A stretch of 64,000 bases of DNA from Cutibacterium porci (GTDB taxonomy: Bacteria > Actinomycetota > Actinomycetes > Propionibacteriales > Propionibacteriaceae): assembly GCF_009696315.1 (NCBI RefSeq), contig NZ_VUMG01000001.1, positions 372,001 to 436,000 of the forward strand, in the 5' to 3' direction. Each line of letters starts with the position of its first letter. Positions within the stretch are counted from its first letter, which is position 1. The notes below the pieces were generated by a model. That model made no database searches. It saw only the letters and a program-made list of their open reading frames with translations, and was not told the origin of the DNA. Positions 1 to 10,249 of this stretch are shown piece by piece. A program made the translations under genes and the position numbers.

Positions 1-2
1 CC

Positions 3-3000
3 ACGTCTACCACCCCACTTCACGTCCAACGGGTCTTTGGGAAGTATCGGTTGGACTTCGACCTGACGCGTCCCAAGATCAAGGAGAAAGTGTCCGGGGC
101 ATGGGTTGACAGGGAACAAGTGGTAGAGGTTTCTGCCCATAATACGAATACCGGAAACTTCAGCGGCGATATCGGGACGTGGACCGGTTCAGCATTCGGC
201 TGGAACATGTTTGGCGCATATCCTGGCGACACCAGTCGACCGGTGATTTTCTCCAATATGGACAAGCACCCAGGCGGGGGCGATCAGCAGCTAGTGCGGC
301 TACGGCTCGCCAACATCAAACTCACAGACACCACTGATAATTCCGCCGTCAATAATTACACCCTGACGATGGCGGATACCGAGTCCACAACTTCTGGCGA
401 GGGGCAGTCCGTCGACAACCTTGATGATGTGTACGGAAACAATGTCAAATATGCGATGTTGCCTTCCGGCGCTAAATGTACAGAAGGAAACTCTACTGTT
501 GAGGATGGGTTACGTAGCCAAGGGTCTGGTCCCAGCTGGGAGTGGGGAAGATCGATCCTGAGTGATCCGGGAGCCAACCGAAAGAAGCGCGACTTTGTCT
601 GTGTCAATGTCGGTTCCGGAAAAATGTTTGTGGCGACGACCAAAGCTCCCCAGCAACTTGAATTGTCGTCATGGACAAGTGCCCAGGAAGGAATCGGTCT
701 GGCGATCAACTTCAGTCGGGTTTCGGGCAAAGTGAGCCAGCCCGATACTTCGTACGAGGAGGCTGTCACTGGTCAGAAAACGACGTTCAGTGTGGCTGCC
801 AGGACGTCGGAGGGAAACTCCATTGATTTACCTCAGGACGGATCAGGTACTGCAGTAGCTCGGGAAACGTCTAACGATACTTTCTTGGCTCCACAAGGCG
901 GCCTCATTTTCACATCGACGGCCACCGGCACCCAAGCTGATAAAGCGCTCTTACGGTATCGGCCGAAGTGGAGGTGCACGATTGGTGATGGAGTCTGGGA
1001 TATTGATGACCAGACTCAGCCTTCAGGTTTCACACTGGGCACTAACGGAGCGTCGAGCGAGCTCACCGTCACCAATAGCGTCAATCATGACAACGAGCCA
1101 GTCGATTGCCAAGTGACGTGGGCCAGTAGGTACAATCGCGCGCAGCTCAATGTTGGGAAGACCGTGCAGGGAGGTGCTGGCCAGTTTGCTTCTGTGCAGG
1201 GTCGTACCTACACGATCCACTACGACTGTGGCGACGGCACCGATCCCAGCCTCCCATTCCGCAAGGCAGACTTCGAAAGTGCGTACCCGGAGTCTGACCG
1301 TCAGGGCGGCTCCGATGGTGGGCAAGGTGTTTCGCTAACTGGAGATGTGAGTCTGTCTGCTGGTGACACGAAAACTCGTGATTTCATGCCGGCTGGGGCG
1401 TCGTGTGTCTTGTCGGAGACCTTTACTGATCCGAAGGCTCCCCCAGCTCCCCCCGGTCTTGGCCTCGACCAGACCTGGACAGGCCAGGGCGGTAGTGACA
1501 AGGTATCCGCCTCGGACACCAGTGTCACCGACGGTAACGGTACTTCGGTTACCCGTACTCGTGTTGTCACTTTGCAAAAGGTTGTCGCCGGGCAAAACTC
1601 CGGTTCGACGACCGCAGTGAACACCTATACCCAGCGCACGGGAACCTTGCATATTGACAAGGAACTCGTCAGCCCTAAAGGTGATGATGCTATTGATGCA
1701 TTGTTCAACGGCGCTGCATCTCGCACCTATGATTTCGATCTCATCTGTCCGGCGGCGAACTTCGATACGAAGTTCAGCCTCACCATCTCGAAGCGGGGGA
1801 GTAGCTATTCCAGCACTAAGACCGATGTGCAGGTTCCGGTAGCCGTTGACTGCTACCTCCATCCCCTTTCGGGCTTGAGCGCAAGTGAGAGCGCAAAGTT
1901 CGAATTTGAGGGGCGTGACGTTACGGTTAACGGTGGCCAGCCTATCCAGCCAGAGCCTGATAGCAGTGCATACAAGAGCGCGTATAAGCTGAGTCTGCCT
2001 GACTATGCGCCTGGTACCACTGCCTCTAGCGCGAATGTTCATTTGCGTACGAGTTATGGCTATTTACGCCGGGATATCACCGTCGTGGAGCAACTTACTG
2101 GCCCCGGTCGTACCGTGGCCGAGTCGGGTATCGACTCTTTCTCGGCGGCATACACGTGCAGCTACGGTTCCGATGGTGCGAGCACCGTTAATGGTGTGTT
2201 GACCATTCCCAAGACGCAGTCCGATGGTGCTGTGACATTTTCGGCTGTCATTCAGGACGTTCCGGTCGGCGCCAGTTGCACGATTTATCAGAGCGACGTC
2301 ACGGCTGCCAGTGGATCTCTATCCGATGTGACATTGAAAGACACCCAGCTCAGCTTCACTGACATGAAGGACGTGAGCACAGTGTTGTCTAATGACGAGG
2401 CTAAGACTAAGCCCATCATGACGGTGCAAGACTCTACTGACAAGACTCAGAACCGCGTCATCATCACCAATACCTACACCCCTGTGCTCGGCACGGTCCG
2501 GCTTACGACAGCCCTTGTTAATCCGGATAATCGCACTGATCTTCCCGGGGACCTCACAGTGAACTTCGACTGTGGTACCCGCACTGTCGCGGATTCCGGC
2601 GGGCAGAATTCCAGGTCGATTGCACTCACGGGAACTGTGACGTTGGCTCCTGACGGAAGCGCTGTTCTTAAAGCCGGCACCGGCAATAAGGATGACGACG
2701 CTCTGGTTAACGATCAGAACGGTGCCATGGGTGTGCCCTATGGCCAGACCTGCCACTTCTCCCAGACTCGTCCCGACGGGCTCTCCGGGGATATCAAATG
2801 GACAAGTGATGCAAACCAGCAGAGCTTCACCATGGACAACACAACTGCTGGCGGGGACCGGCAGGCTGACGTCACGGTGACTGATACCTTTGCCAGCGTC
2901 TCGAAGGGACTGACGATTAACCAGACCGTGACGAGTACTGATGCCAGACTCGCCCAAGACGTCAGTTACACCCTCACATGCACGACGAGTGCCGGCGATC

Positions 3001-6000
3001 CCGTCGATCTCGGATCGGATGCATCCTTTACCTTAGGCGCCGGAGAAGCGGGTTCGACGACCCCCACCGCGAAGGATTTCAGTGGGCAGCAGTTGCCTGC
3101 CGGCAGTAAATGTCGGCTGACTGAAAACCGATCCGGTACGTCTGGCGAGACCTACCAGCGCACTTCGGGGTTGGACGGGGGAGGCACTTTCCCGATTACC
3201 CGTAAGAGTTCAGCGCAGTTGTCCGGTGGTTCAGGATTTGACCAGGTAACGTACAGCAGCGAGGCCCCAGTAGTCGCTGACTTCACGGTTGGTGTGCAGT
3301 CCTTGCTGACTATCGACAACGAATACGACTTCGTCAATACCCGACTCACCTTAGATAAAGACGTTGCCGTTGCTGCCGCAACCGATGCCCGTGGTGAACC
3401 CATTAAGAACGCTGATGGCACCGACGAGACATTTATTTCCCCGCAGCGTCTTGCCATTAAACGTAATCAGGCGTTCCCGATGACAGTGGCCTGCACTACG
3501 CCGTATGGCCAGGTTCTCGATGGCTTCAGTCAATCGGTGAGTGACTACGCGGGCACTGAAGACAATCCATCGACCGTCGAGAACGCTCCCACTGTGGTGC
3601 GCGAGGCAATTCCGGTGGGCTCACGCTGCACTGCGCTTGAGGGCGAGACCTCGACTACTGAGGGTATTTCACTCACGACGTCGGTGGCTGTGGACAAGGA
3701 CAAGCACGATTCCTCGGTTGGAGCACAGCGTACGTTCTGGGTGCGCCCAGACAGCCCGGCGGACGGGGTGCCGGTCAGCGTCACGAACACCTACCGACGC
3801 AATCTAGTTCCGGTCAAGTTGTCCAAGTTTGCGAACTTGCCTGGCAGCATCGAGAAGGCCTATGCCGACGCCAATGCGGCGCGTCCAGATCTCGATCAGA
3901 AGATCCCCTATTACACCCACACCTTCACCATGACCTGCCGTGATCCCAAGACCACCGGCGCTGATGGTAAGGAAGCTGTGTTGGGTACCTTCTCCGGCAC
4001 GATCACCGGGCCTGGCACCTATACCTTCCCTGACGTACCCGCCGCCGCGAACTGCTCTATTGTCGGCGATCACTTCGGGGAATTGGGGCTGGCGTTGCAT
4101 GTTCCCAAGGCTGATAATCCGCAGGATACGGACCTTCTTAAAGCCTATGTGAAACCTAAGCAAATCAGGTGGGTTGTCGGCGATAATGACAGCACCGCAA
4201 AGGTGGAAAGCGAGGACGCCATCTCCAATGCAGGCGGCGTTGCCACATCGGACTCGTTCCATACGATTTCCGGTGATAACACCGTCGACATTTACAATAG
4301 TTACCGGTACGTCACTAGCCAGGTGCAGCTCACTAAGAAAGTGGTGGCGACTCAATACGGGTTTGACCAGTTAGATGCATCGAATCCGAGTTTCGGATTT
4401 CACGCGTCGTGCCGTGCGGTGGGTGTTGAGACTCCTACCGGCGGTGGCGACATGCTCGCAGGTGGCCCCACGCTGCCACAGACGCTGGGATGGGACGTAT
4501 TCAAAAACGCCCAGTCCCGTGCTGAGGGCACCGATCCTGACACCGGTGAGGCCATCTTTAGTCGTAGCTACAGCTCGGACAAGGTGAACGTGCCAGCTGG
4601 CGCGAAGTGCACCATTGCCGAGGACAATGTCACAAACACGCCGCAAGCCTTGCAGGTCAACCCGGATCAAGCGGGCCCGCTCGTCATTACCGGGCAGGCA
4701 CCTAGCCCAGATCTTTCTGGTACTGAGGGCGCATCGCCTGACCTTAATGATGTTGACCCGTCAGCGCCAGTGCGCACCTCGTGGGACTTCGTCAACACCT
4801 ACGCCCGACGAATGGTTCCGGTACGCGTCGCGATGATGCAGGCAGGCTCCTGGCGGACCGCAAATGCCAATGGGTACACAGTGGATATCACCTGTCACGA
4901 CACCGCAGGTACGCACCGAGTCGAGAGTTTTCTTCGTGACGACACGGATCTGTCTTCGGTGGTTAGACAAGCGGTGCCGACCGGGGGTAGGACTGTCAAT
5001 CTTCCGGTCGATGCCTCGTGTGATGTGTCCCTAGCTGGGAGTCCTGCTCTGGCGGCCCGGCCCGACCTCGAGGTCACCCAAGGCAGCCGAACTCCATTCG
5101 TGGTGTTTGGCCAATGGAATGGTGACGGAGTGGCAGCCGAGAATAACCCTACCGAGGACCCTGCTAACACTCCTGCAGATAAGGTCACGGCTGATCAGAA
5201 GGCGTACACGTACTCCATTAACCTGCCCGAAGACGCCACTGTGCCGGCTGGTAAAGATGTAGCTATGACGGTGGGGGCTGAAGCCGTCCACCTACTCGCT
5301 ACAGCGACGCCAAGCCTTGTTAAGACGGTGTCCGGAGATGTGGCTAAGGATGCACAACTGACGTTCACTAGCCCTTGCTTCCCCGATGATATGAGTACGC
5401 AAACCATCAATCCCGGCGAGAGACTCCAATTCAAACCGGTCCCGGTGGGCACGTCGTGCGAGGTCACTGAGACGAAAGGTGGCGTCAGCGGCGTCGACCC
5501 GACCCTATCGGTGCAGGCTAAGGGGGAGTTCATTGCAGACAACCCAACGGTGACTAACGTCAGTGCCGGTCGCGGAAGCAACGGGCAGGTCATAACCCCG
5601 GGAGCTCATTCCGTGAGCTTCACCGTCAATCCCGTCAAGGATGCCACCGACCTGTCGACGTCTGGTGACGGGTGGATGATCAGCGTGCTGGACACCTACC
5701 CATCCATGAAGGTGGTCAAGAGCATTGTGGGTCCTGCGATGGCATCGGATCCTACTGGGCCGGCGGATACAGCCATGCTGGATTCAGATGCGACGACTAT
5801 GGACGTCACTTACAGCATCAGCAACGATGGCGGATTTGACCTCACGACGTTCAGTCTCAGCGATCCTTCGCTGGCGGGTAAGCAGATCCAGGTGGGAGCT
5901 GGTGGTGCAGGCCAGACGCTGACCATCGGTGCTGACGGCACGATTCCGGCGCAGGCGTGCCGCCTTGATCAATCGACGGTGACGGTCGGTGGTCAGACGT

Positions 6001-6263
6001 CGTGCACCATTACCGTGGAGCTCGGCGATCCGCAACCTCCTGCCTGGCTAAAGATCCCGGCCGGGGCTGTGACGGTGACCGCTGCCGTTACTAATTCCGC
6101 TCCGTCAGTTGGCGCCGTCACCGCTACGTCTAATACGTACGGCGCGATCCGTCCGGTCACCAATATGTTGCCTCACACTGGTATGCAGACCCTATTGCTG
6201 GTGTTGCTGCTAGGCCTCCTGGTGTTGGGGATCGGCTTGTGGCAGCATCGGCGCGATCGGTGA
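3..6263 (+). CDS. Giant LPXTG-type cell-wall-anchored surface protein, multi-domain (5'-truncated by window edge)
   Basis: The reading frame is open to the left edge, so the N-terminus and signal peptide lie outside the window; the in-frame TTG at 51 is probably internal. About 2,086 codons are visible. The protein is built from tandem Ig-like modules that resemble DUF5979. Each module carries an internal Cys and a Pro-x-Gly-x-x-Cys-type motif; about ten recur, encoded near 463, 1386, 2260, 2733, 3091, 3609, 4035, 4590, 5000 and 5438 (a few have the Gly replaced). A DUF11-like segment follows. The C-terminus is a sortase signal: LPHTG, a hydrophobic helix of about 20 residues and the tail QHRRDR. 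It should be covalently attached to the wall or to a pilus. The class C sortase gene directly downstream suggests a pilus-tip or large fimbrial adhesin. The ligand cannot be told from sequence. Paired Cys residues may form disulfides. Confidence 0.85.
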   Translation, partial: TSTTPLHVQRVFGKYRLDFDLTRPKIKEKVSGAWVDREQVVEVSAHNTNTGNFSGDIGTWTGSAFGWNMFGAYPGDTSRPVIFSNMDKHPGGGDQQLVRLRLANIKLTDTTDNSAVNNYTLTMADTESTTSGEGQSVDNLDDVYGNNVKYAMLPSGAKCTEGNSTVEDGLRSQGSGPSWEWGRSILSDPGANRKKRDFVCVNVGSGKMFVATTKAPQQLELSSWTSAQEGIGLAINFSRVSGKVSQPDTSYEEAVTGQKTTFSVAARTSEGNSIDLPQDGSGTAVARETSNDTFLAPQGGLIFTSTATGTQADKALLRYRPKWRCTIGDGVWDIDDQTQPSGFTLGTNGASSELTVTNSVNHDNEPVDCQVTWASRYNRAQLNVGKTVQGGAGQFASVQGRTYTIHYDCGDGTDPSLPFRKADFESAYPESDRQGGSDGGQGVSLTGDVSLSAGDTKTRDFMPAGASCVLSETFTDPKAPPAPPGLGLDQTWTGQGGSDKVSASDTSVTDGNGTSVTRTRVVTLQKVVAGQNSGSTTAVNTYTQRTGTLHIDKELVSPKGDDAIDALFNGAASRTYDFDLICPAANFDTKFSLTISKRGSSYSSTKTDVQVPVAVDCYLHPLSGLSASESAKFEFEGRDVTVNGGQPIQPEPDSSAYKSAYKLSLPDYAPGTTASSANVHLRTSYGYLRRDITVVEQLTGPGRTVAESGIDSFSAAYTCSYGSDGASTVNGVLTIPKTQSDGAVTFSAVIQDVPVGASCTIYQSDVTAASGSLSDVTLKDTQLSFTDMKDVSTVLSNDEAKTKPIMTVQDSTDKTQNRVIITNTYTPVLGTVRLTTALVNPDNRTDLPGDLTVNFDCGTRTVADSGGQNSRSIALTGTVTLAPDGSAVLKAGTGNKDDDALVNDQNGAMGVPYGQTCHFSQTRPDGLSGDIKWTSDANQQSFTMDNTTAGGDRQADVTVTDTFASVSKGLTINQTVTSTDARLAQDVSYTLTCTTSAGDPVDLGSDASFTLGAGEAGSTTPTAKDFSGQQLPAGSKCRLTENRSGTSGETYQRTSGLDGGGTFPITRKSSAQLSGGSGFDQVTYSSEAPVVADFTVGVQSLLTIDNEYDFVNTRLTLDKDVAVAAATDARGEPIKNADGTDETFISPQRLAIKRNQAFPMTVACTTPYGQVLDGFSQSVSDYAGTEDNPSTVENAPTVVREAIPVGSRCTALEGETSTTEGISLTTSVAVDKDKHDSSVGAQRTFWVRPDSPADGVPVSVTNTYRRNLVPVKLSKFANLPGSIEKAYADANAARPDLDQKIPYYTHTFTMTCRDPKTTGADGKEAVLGTFSGTITGPGTYTFPDVPAAANCSIVGDHFGELGLALHVPKADNPQDTDLLKAYVKPKQIRWVVGDNDSTAKVESEDAISNAGGVATSDSFHTISGDNTVDIYNSYRYVTSQVQLTKKVVATQYGFDQLDASNPSFGFHASCRAVGVETPTGGGDMLAGGPTLPQTLGWDVFKNAQSRAEGTDPDTGEAIFSRSYSSDKVNVPAGAKCTIAEDNVTNTPQALQVNPDQAGPLVITGQAPSPDLSGTEGASPDLNDVDPSAPVRTSWDFVNTYARRMVPVRVAMMQAGSWRTANANGYTVDITCHDTAGTHRVESFLRDDTDLSSVVRQAVPTGGRTVNLPVDASCDVSLAGSPALAARPDLEVTQGSRTPFVVFGQWNGDGVAAENNPTEDPANTPADKVTADQKAYTYSINLPEDATVPAGKDVAMTVGAEAVHLLATATPSLVKTVSGDVAKDAQLTFTSPCFPDDMSTQTINPGERLQFKPVPVGTSCEVTETKGGVSGVDPTLSVQAKGEFIADNPTVTNVSAGRGSNGQVITPGAHSVSFTVNPVKDATDLSTSGDGWMISVLDTYPSMKVVKSIVGPAMASDPTGPADTAMLDSDATTMDVTYSISNDGGFDLTTFSLSDPSLAGKQIQVGAGGAGQTLTIGADGTIPAQACRLDQSTVTVGGQTSCTITVELGDPQPPAWLKIPAGAVTVTAAVTNSAPSVGAVTATSNTYGAIRPVTNMLPHTGMQTLLLVLLLGLLVLGIGLWQHRRDR

Positions 6264-6285
6264 CAGCGGCACGCTCCTATCGGTT

Positions 6286-6318
6286 GTGGTTCCCGCTTCA
6301 TGCAGGGGCGGGAACCAC
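6286..6318 (+). terminator. GC-rich hairpin after the surface-protein gene
   Basis: A perfect 11-bp inverted repeat (GTGGTTCCCGC / GCGGGAACCAC) with an 11-nt loop starts 22 nt after the stop codon. There is no U-tract. It lies between the adhesin and sortase genes, so it could be a partial terminator that lowers sortase expression, or a processing or stability hairpin. Confidence 0.55.
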
Positions 6319-6386
6319 GCCGCGGGGGCATCACATATTCGGTGCTGGCGCCGCAATGGCGCCGGGCGCTGTCTGAATAGGATGCC

Positions 6387-7268
6387 ATGATGACCAGAAG
6401 ACGTGACTGCCAGGGTTCTGGCTCTGCGCGCCGACGTCGGTCCCTGCTGTGGATCGTCGTCGGGATCATGATCTTGCTGCTGCCGGTACCGCTGACCTTG
6501 TGGAATGACTACCGCGTTCATCAGATAGCCGAGCAGTACTCCCAACAGGCTGGCAACGGGGTCAACTCCGAGCAAAATGCCAAGCTGCTGCGTGAGGCCC
6601 ACGCCTACAACGAAAAGCTAGCCCACACCGGGCATCATGCCCTGCCCCCTGAGCCTTCCACTCCCGGCTTCAATGACTACATGAAGACCCTTGTCATGCC
6701 GGGATCTGATGGGGCAATTGGTCGCGTCACCGTTCCCTCTGCGGGCATCGACCTGCCTGTTTACCACACGACGACGTCCGACGTACTCTACCGTGGGGCT
6801 GGACACATGTTCGGCTCCGACCTTCCTGTCGGTGGTGCCGGGACGACCTCGGTGATTTCAGCGCATACAGGTATGGTCAACGCATCCATGTTTGACCGGC
6901 TACCAACTCTTGGCAGAGGTGACGACGTTTACGTTACCGTGGCTGGCCAAACCTTGCGCTATAAGGTCCGCGACAGGCGCATTGTCGGTCCGTACGACTA
7001 CAAGGCGATTACCTATGAGCGCGGTGTGGATAAGCTCGTCCTCATTACCTGCACCCCTTACGGCATCAACACGGATCGTCTACTCGTTGAGGCTGTACGA
7101 GTGCCTGGGACGGTTGCCTCACCACCGGACGGCTGGCATCTATCGCTCAGCTGGTGGATGATCCTCGACTTGCTGCTCATCGCTGCCATTGTGTGTTACT
7201 TGCTGATGTCGCGTCGTCGGCGCAAAAAGAAGGAACAAGAACCGCCGGTGGTCAGCGCGGTGCGGTGA
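6387..7268 (+). CDS. srtC: Class C (pilin-polymerising type) sortase
   Basis: A 293-aa membrane-anchored transpeptidase with one N-terminal TM helix (about residues 19-40) and a second TM helix near the C-terminus followed by a basic tail. The two-TM layout is typical of class C enzymes. The catalytic triad is visible as His160 (SAHTG), Cys222 (ITCTPYG) and Arg231 (TDRLLVEA). It probably joins LPHTG-bearing subunits such as the upstream giant protein into a pilus or links them to the wall. The start is the first of two adjacent ATG codons; the SD sequence is weak. The gene is separated from the adhesin by a hairpin and followed by a 77-bp palindromic element. Confidence 0.9.
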   Translation: MMTRRRDCQGSGSARRRRSLLWIVVGIMILLLPVPLTLWNDYRVHQIAEQYSQQAGNGVNSEQNAKLLREAHAYNEKLAHTGHHALPPEPSTPGFNDYMKTLVMPGSDGAIGRVTVPSAGIDLPVYHTTTSDVLYRGAGHMFGSDLPVGGAGTTSVISAHTGMVNASMFDRLPTLGRGDDVYVTVAGQTLRYKVRDRRIVGPYDYKAITYERGVDKLVLITCTPYGINTDRLLVEAVRVPGTVASPPDGWHLSLSWWMILDLLLIAAIVCYLLMSRRRRKKKEQEPPVVSAVR

Positions 7269-7319
7269 ACCTCCGCGAGCTCGGCGTAGGGAGTCGTCCG
7301 TGATCACGTCACGGGTCGG

Positions 7320-7396
7320 TGTGGTAAACGTGCTAGAAACGGGGTTCGATGCCAGCAGGGGTGGTAACTCCCCCCTCTCCCAACCCGATTTCCACA
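7320..7396. repeat. 77-bp palindromic intergenic element, copy 1
   Basis: The outer arms are TGTGGTAAACGTGC on the left and TGTGGAAATCGGGTTGG (reverse complement) on the right. The central pair is TGCCA at element positions 31-35 and GTGG at 42-45. It has exactly the length of six other copies in the window. It fills much of the 214-bp gap between the sortase and DUF5318 genes. Confidence 0.75.
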
Positions 7397-7482
7397 CGGA
7401 CTCGAAGCAGCCGCGGCGGAGGTTTCGGCCGTCGAACACGTGTCCTGGGGACGCGTCACAAGCACGCCGTACTCTAGAAGGT

Positions 7483-7902
7483 ATGCAGACGCAGCGAAAC
7501 GTGGTTTCCCACGCCCTGCAACGTCGTCACACTCTGGAGGCGTTGCGCAGCCCCCGGGTCGACCTCAACGCCCCGACGGCGTGTGACGCCGACCCTATGT
7601 TGGTGCGCGCCGCCATGCACCACGGCGAGCCTCTCGACCACGACTGCCCGGTCTGCGAGTCCCCTCGCCTCGTCCTGCTTCGGCACGCTTTTGGCCATCA
7701 GCTGGGCCAGTACTCGGGGCGCATCCACACCCTCGACGAATTGGAGGAGATGGAGCACCAGTTCGGTGAGTTCCACGTGTACGAGGTTGAGGTTTGCCCT
7801 GACTGTCTGTGGAACCACATCCTCGTCGACTATGTCCTAGGCGACGGTCGACGCCGTCGCCCACCTCGCCATCAGCCAACTGTGGAGGACATCTATGGCT
7901 GA
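7483..7902 (+). CDS. DUF5318 family zinc-ribbon-like protein
   Basis: A 139-aa protein with two Cys pairs (CPVC near residue 53 and CPDC near residue 104) that could bind one zinc ion. The reading frame extends upstream to 7300, but the ATG at 7483, with an SD-like GAAGG a few bases before it, gives the length usual for the family, and the upstream extension runs through the palindromic element. Its function is unknown. In mycobacteria the homologous gene (Rv0049) sits directly before ponA1 and a GT87-like membrane protein gene; the same order is seen here, which suggests a role linked to cell-wall synthesis. Its end overlaps the next gene by 8 bp. Confidence 0.8.
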   Translation: MQTQRNVVSHALQRRHTLEALRSPRVDLNAPTACDADPMLVRAAMHHGEPLDHDCPVCESPRLVLLRHAFGHQLGQYSGRIHTLDELEEMEHQFGEFHVYEVEVCPDCLWNHILVDYVLGDGRRRRPPRHQPTVEDIYG

Positions 7903-10240
7903 CCGCAAACCCGCTAGAAGATCGCTGAGGCGTCATGCGCCCGCGGCCAGTGCAAGAAGGACCCGCCGCGCTGCCACGTCGGAGCGCAGCCGGCACCCCA
8001 GGCTCAAGAAACTTCTCTTGAGCCTGCTCATTGCTATCCTGTCCTTGGCGATTATTGCCGTGATCGGGGTTTTTGTTGCCTATGAGCGCACCGAGCTCCC
8101 TGACCCCAACCGCGACTTCCAGACGAACACCTCGTTCATCTACTACCGTGACGGAACTCGCCTCGGATCTTTCTCGGTGCAGAACCGTCAGTCGATCCCC
8201 TACAAGTCGATGCCGAAGACGCTGCGTGACGCCGTTGTCTCGGCGGAGAATCGCACGTTTTGGTCCGATCCGGGTATTTCAGTGAAGGGCATGACGCGCG
8301 CCGCCTGGGCGATCGCGCGTGGCGGTGAAATGCAGGGTGGTTCGACAATCACCCAGCAGTACATCAAAGTGTTGTACCTGTCCCAGGAACGCACAATGAG
8401 CCGCAAGTTCAAAGAGCTTCTGCTGGCCATAAAAATGGGTAAGGAAGTCTCGAAGGAGGACATCCTCGCCGGGTACCTCAACACCATCTACTTTGGCCGG
8501 GGAGCATACGGCGCTCAGGCTGCCGCGAAGGCGTTCTTCTACACCGACGCATCGAAGCTCACCTTGTCTCAGTCGGCGGTGTTGGCCGCAGTACTCAACA
8601 GCCCGTCTAACTTGGATCCCAATGGTGATGTAGCCGCCCGTGAGAGGTTGCTGCAGCGGTACCGCTACGTCCTCGACGGCATGCGGGAGGCCGGCAATAT
8701 CACCCAGGCTCAGCATGATGAGGCGTACCGGCAGTTGCCGGAATTCCCTAAGATCCCTGACTACAACCGATGGGCGGGAACCGACGGGTACCTCATGAAG
8801 ATGGTTTACGACGAACTCATCGCCAAGGGGTTCTCAGACCAGCAGGTCAAGGGTGGTGGCCTCAAAGTCACGACCACGCTTGACCTTAAGGACCAGAAGG
8901 CCGCTGTGGCTGCGGGTCAGAAATACAAGAGGCTTGCGGGCCGTAACGCTGGTTCTCAGGCAGCCAAGAATCTGCATCCTGCGCTCGCCTCAGTAGACGT
9001 CAGTTCTGGTGGTGTCGTCGCTCTTTATGGAGGTGATGACTATCTCTCCAACACTCGAAATTGGGCGCGTACTGCGCGTCCGTCAGCGTCCACCTTCAAA
9101 ACTTACGCGGTGGTTGCCGGGATGCGTCACGGATTTAGCTTGCGCTCTCAGCTAGAGGGAAACGCTTTCACCCCGGACGGTGACAGCACCGAGGTTCATA
9201 ACGACAGCGACGCCAACTACGGCACCGTCAGCTTGCGTCAGGCCATTTCGAAGTCGATCAACACCGCTTTTGTTGACATGGTGTCGCGGACGAAAAATGG
9301 CCCGAAGGCTGTTGTGCAGGCTGCGACTGACGCTGGCTTGCCTCGAGGAACTGGGTGGGATTTGAACAACCGCATCGCCTTGGGGACTGCCGAGGTGAGT
9401 CCCCTCGCCCAGGCAGGCGGTTACGCGACGATTGCTCATGACGGCAAGCAGGTGATCCCCCACATTGTGGACAAGGTTGTCGATCAGTCAGGCAAAGTCG
9501 TCTACCGCGCTCCTCGACCGTCAAAGCAGGCTATCCAGGCCGATATCAGCCATGACGTCAGTTACGCTCTGCAGTCAGTGGTTGAGGAAGGTACAGGACG
9601 GATCGTCTCCGACTTCGACCATCATGTGGCGGGAAAGACGGGTACCTCGGGAGTCGGTGGGGAGGTGACAGCAGCATGGTTCGTTGCCTACACCAAGCAG
9701 ATTTCGACGGCTGTCATGTTCGTGGCCGGGGACTCCGGCAATGACGACCTCGACCCCTACGCTCGTGAAGGAACGACCGGGTTCCATGGCGGTGATTATC
9801 CCGCTCGCACCTGGCTTGACTACATGCAGACGGCGATGGATGGCATGCCCGACAAGCCCTTTGCCGAGCCAGACTGGGTGAACCTCTCGGGCAAGCATTA
9901 TGGCTCCACGCGCCGTCCGCAGGTGCCGGTCGCAGACGATTCCGGTGACGGCTCAGACCAGTCATCAAGCCAGGACGATCCACAGTCGCAGGATCAGCCG
10001 ACGTCGACTCCGACTCGTACTTCTAGTTCGCGGCCGTCGTCGAAGCCTACGTCTGAGCCTTCCTCGACCAGACAGGCGCCAACGCCTACACAGGTGAGGC
10101 CCACGCACACGTCCAAGCCGACGCACACCTCGGTCCCGACGCAGACATCAAAGCCGATCCACAGCTCCACGTCTGGTCCGACGTCGGCAGAGACGACGCG
10201 CGGTGGGAGCCAACCGACTAGTCGGGCACACAATGGGTAG
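7895..10240 (+). CDS. ponA: Bifunctional class A penicillin-binding protein (transglycosylase/transpeptidase)
   Basis: A 781-aa protein: Arg-rich cytoplasmic N-terminus, one TM helix (about residues 45-70), a GT51 glycosyltransferase domain and a penicillin-binding transpeptidase domain. Glu118 in SAENRTFW is the predicted glycosyltransferase base; GGSTITQQ and the RKFKE region are typical of GT51. The transpeptidase motifs are STFK (399-402), SIN (454-456) and KTG (581-583). It polymerises lipid II and crosslinks stem peptides outside the membrane. After about residue 685 comes a Ser/Thr/Pro-rich tail ending at residue 781, like the tail of mycobacterial PonA1. It starts at 7895 behind a strong GGAGGA sequence and is probably translationally coupled to the DUF5318 gene. 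Confidence 0.95.
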   Translation: MADRKPARRSLRRHAPAASARRTRRAATSERSRHPRLKKLLLSLLIAILSLAIIAVIGVFVAYERTELPDPNRDFQTNTSFIYYRDGTRLGSFSVQNRQSIPYKSMPKTLRDAVVSAENRTFWSDPGISVKGMTRAAWAIARGGEMQGGSTITQQYIKVLYLSQERTMSRKFKELLLAIKMGKEVSKEDILAGYLNTIYFGRGAYGAQAAAKAFFYTDASKLTLSQSAVLAAVLNSPSNLDPNGDVAARERLLQRYRYVLDGMREAGNITQAQHDEAYRQLPEFPKIPDYNRWAGTDGYLMKMVYDELIAKGFSDQQVKGGGLKVTTTLDLKDQKAAVAAGQKYKRLAGRNAGSQAAKNLHPALASVDVSSGGVVALYGGDDYLSNTRNWARTARPSASTFKTYAVVAGMRHGFSLRSQLEGNAFTPDGDSTEVHNDSDANYGTVSLRQAISKSINTAFVDMVSRTKNGPKAVVQAATDAGLPRGTGWDLNNRIALGTAEVSPLAQAGGYATIAHDGKQVIPHIVDKVVDQSGKVVYRAPRPSKQAIQADISHDVSYALQSVVEEGTGRIVSDFDHHVAGKTGTSGVGGEVTAAWFVAYTKQISTAVMFVAGDSGNDDLDPYAREGTTGFHGGDYPARTWLDYMQTAMDGMPDKPFAEPDWVNLSGKHYGSTRRPQVPVADDSGDGSDQSSSQDDPQSQDQPTSTPTRTSSSRPSSKPTSEPSSTRQAPTPTQVRPTHTSKPTHTSVPTQTSKPIHSSTSGPTSAETTRGGSQPTSRAHNG

Positions 10241-10249
10241 CCTGACGAC

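Noticed and set aside
51-53. TTG at 51 as the start of the surface protein
   Set aside because: The frame is open to the window edge and there is no signal peptide after this codon, so the gene must begin further left.
1335-2042. 235-codon minus-strand frame inside the giant surface gene
   Set aside because: Lies fully inside the repeat-module coding sequence and has no motifs.
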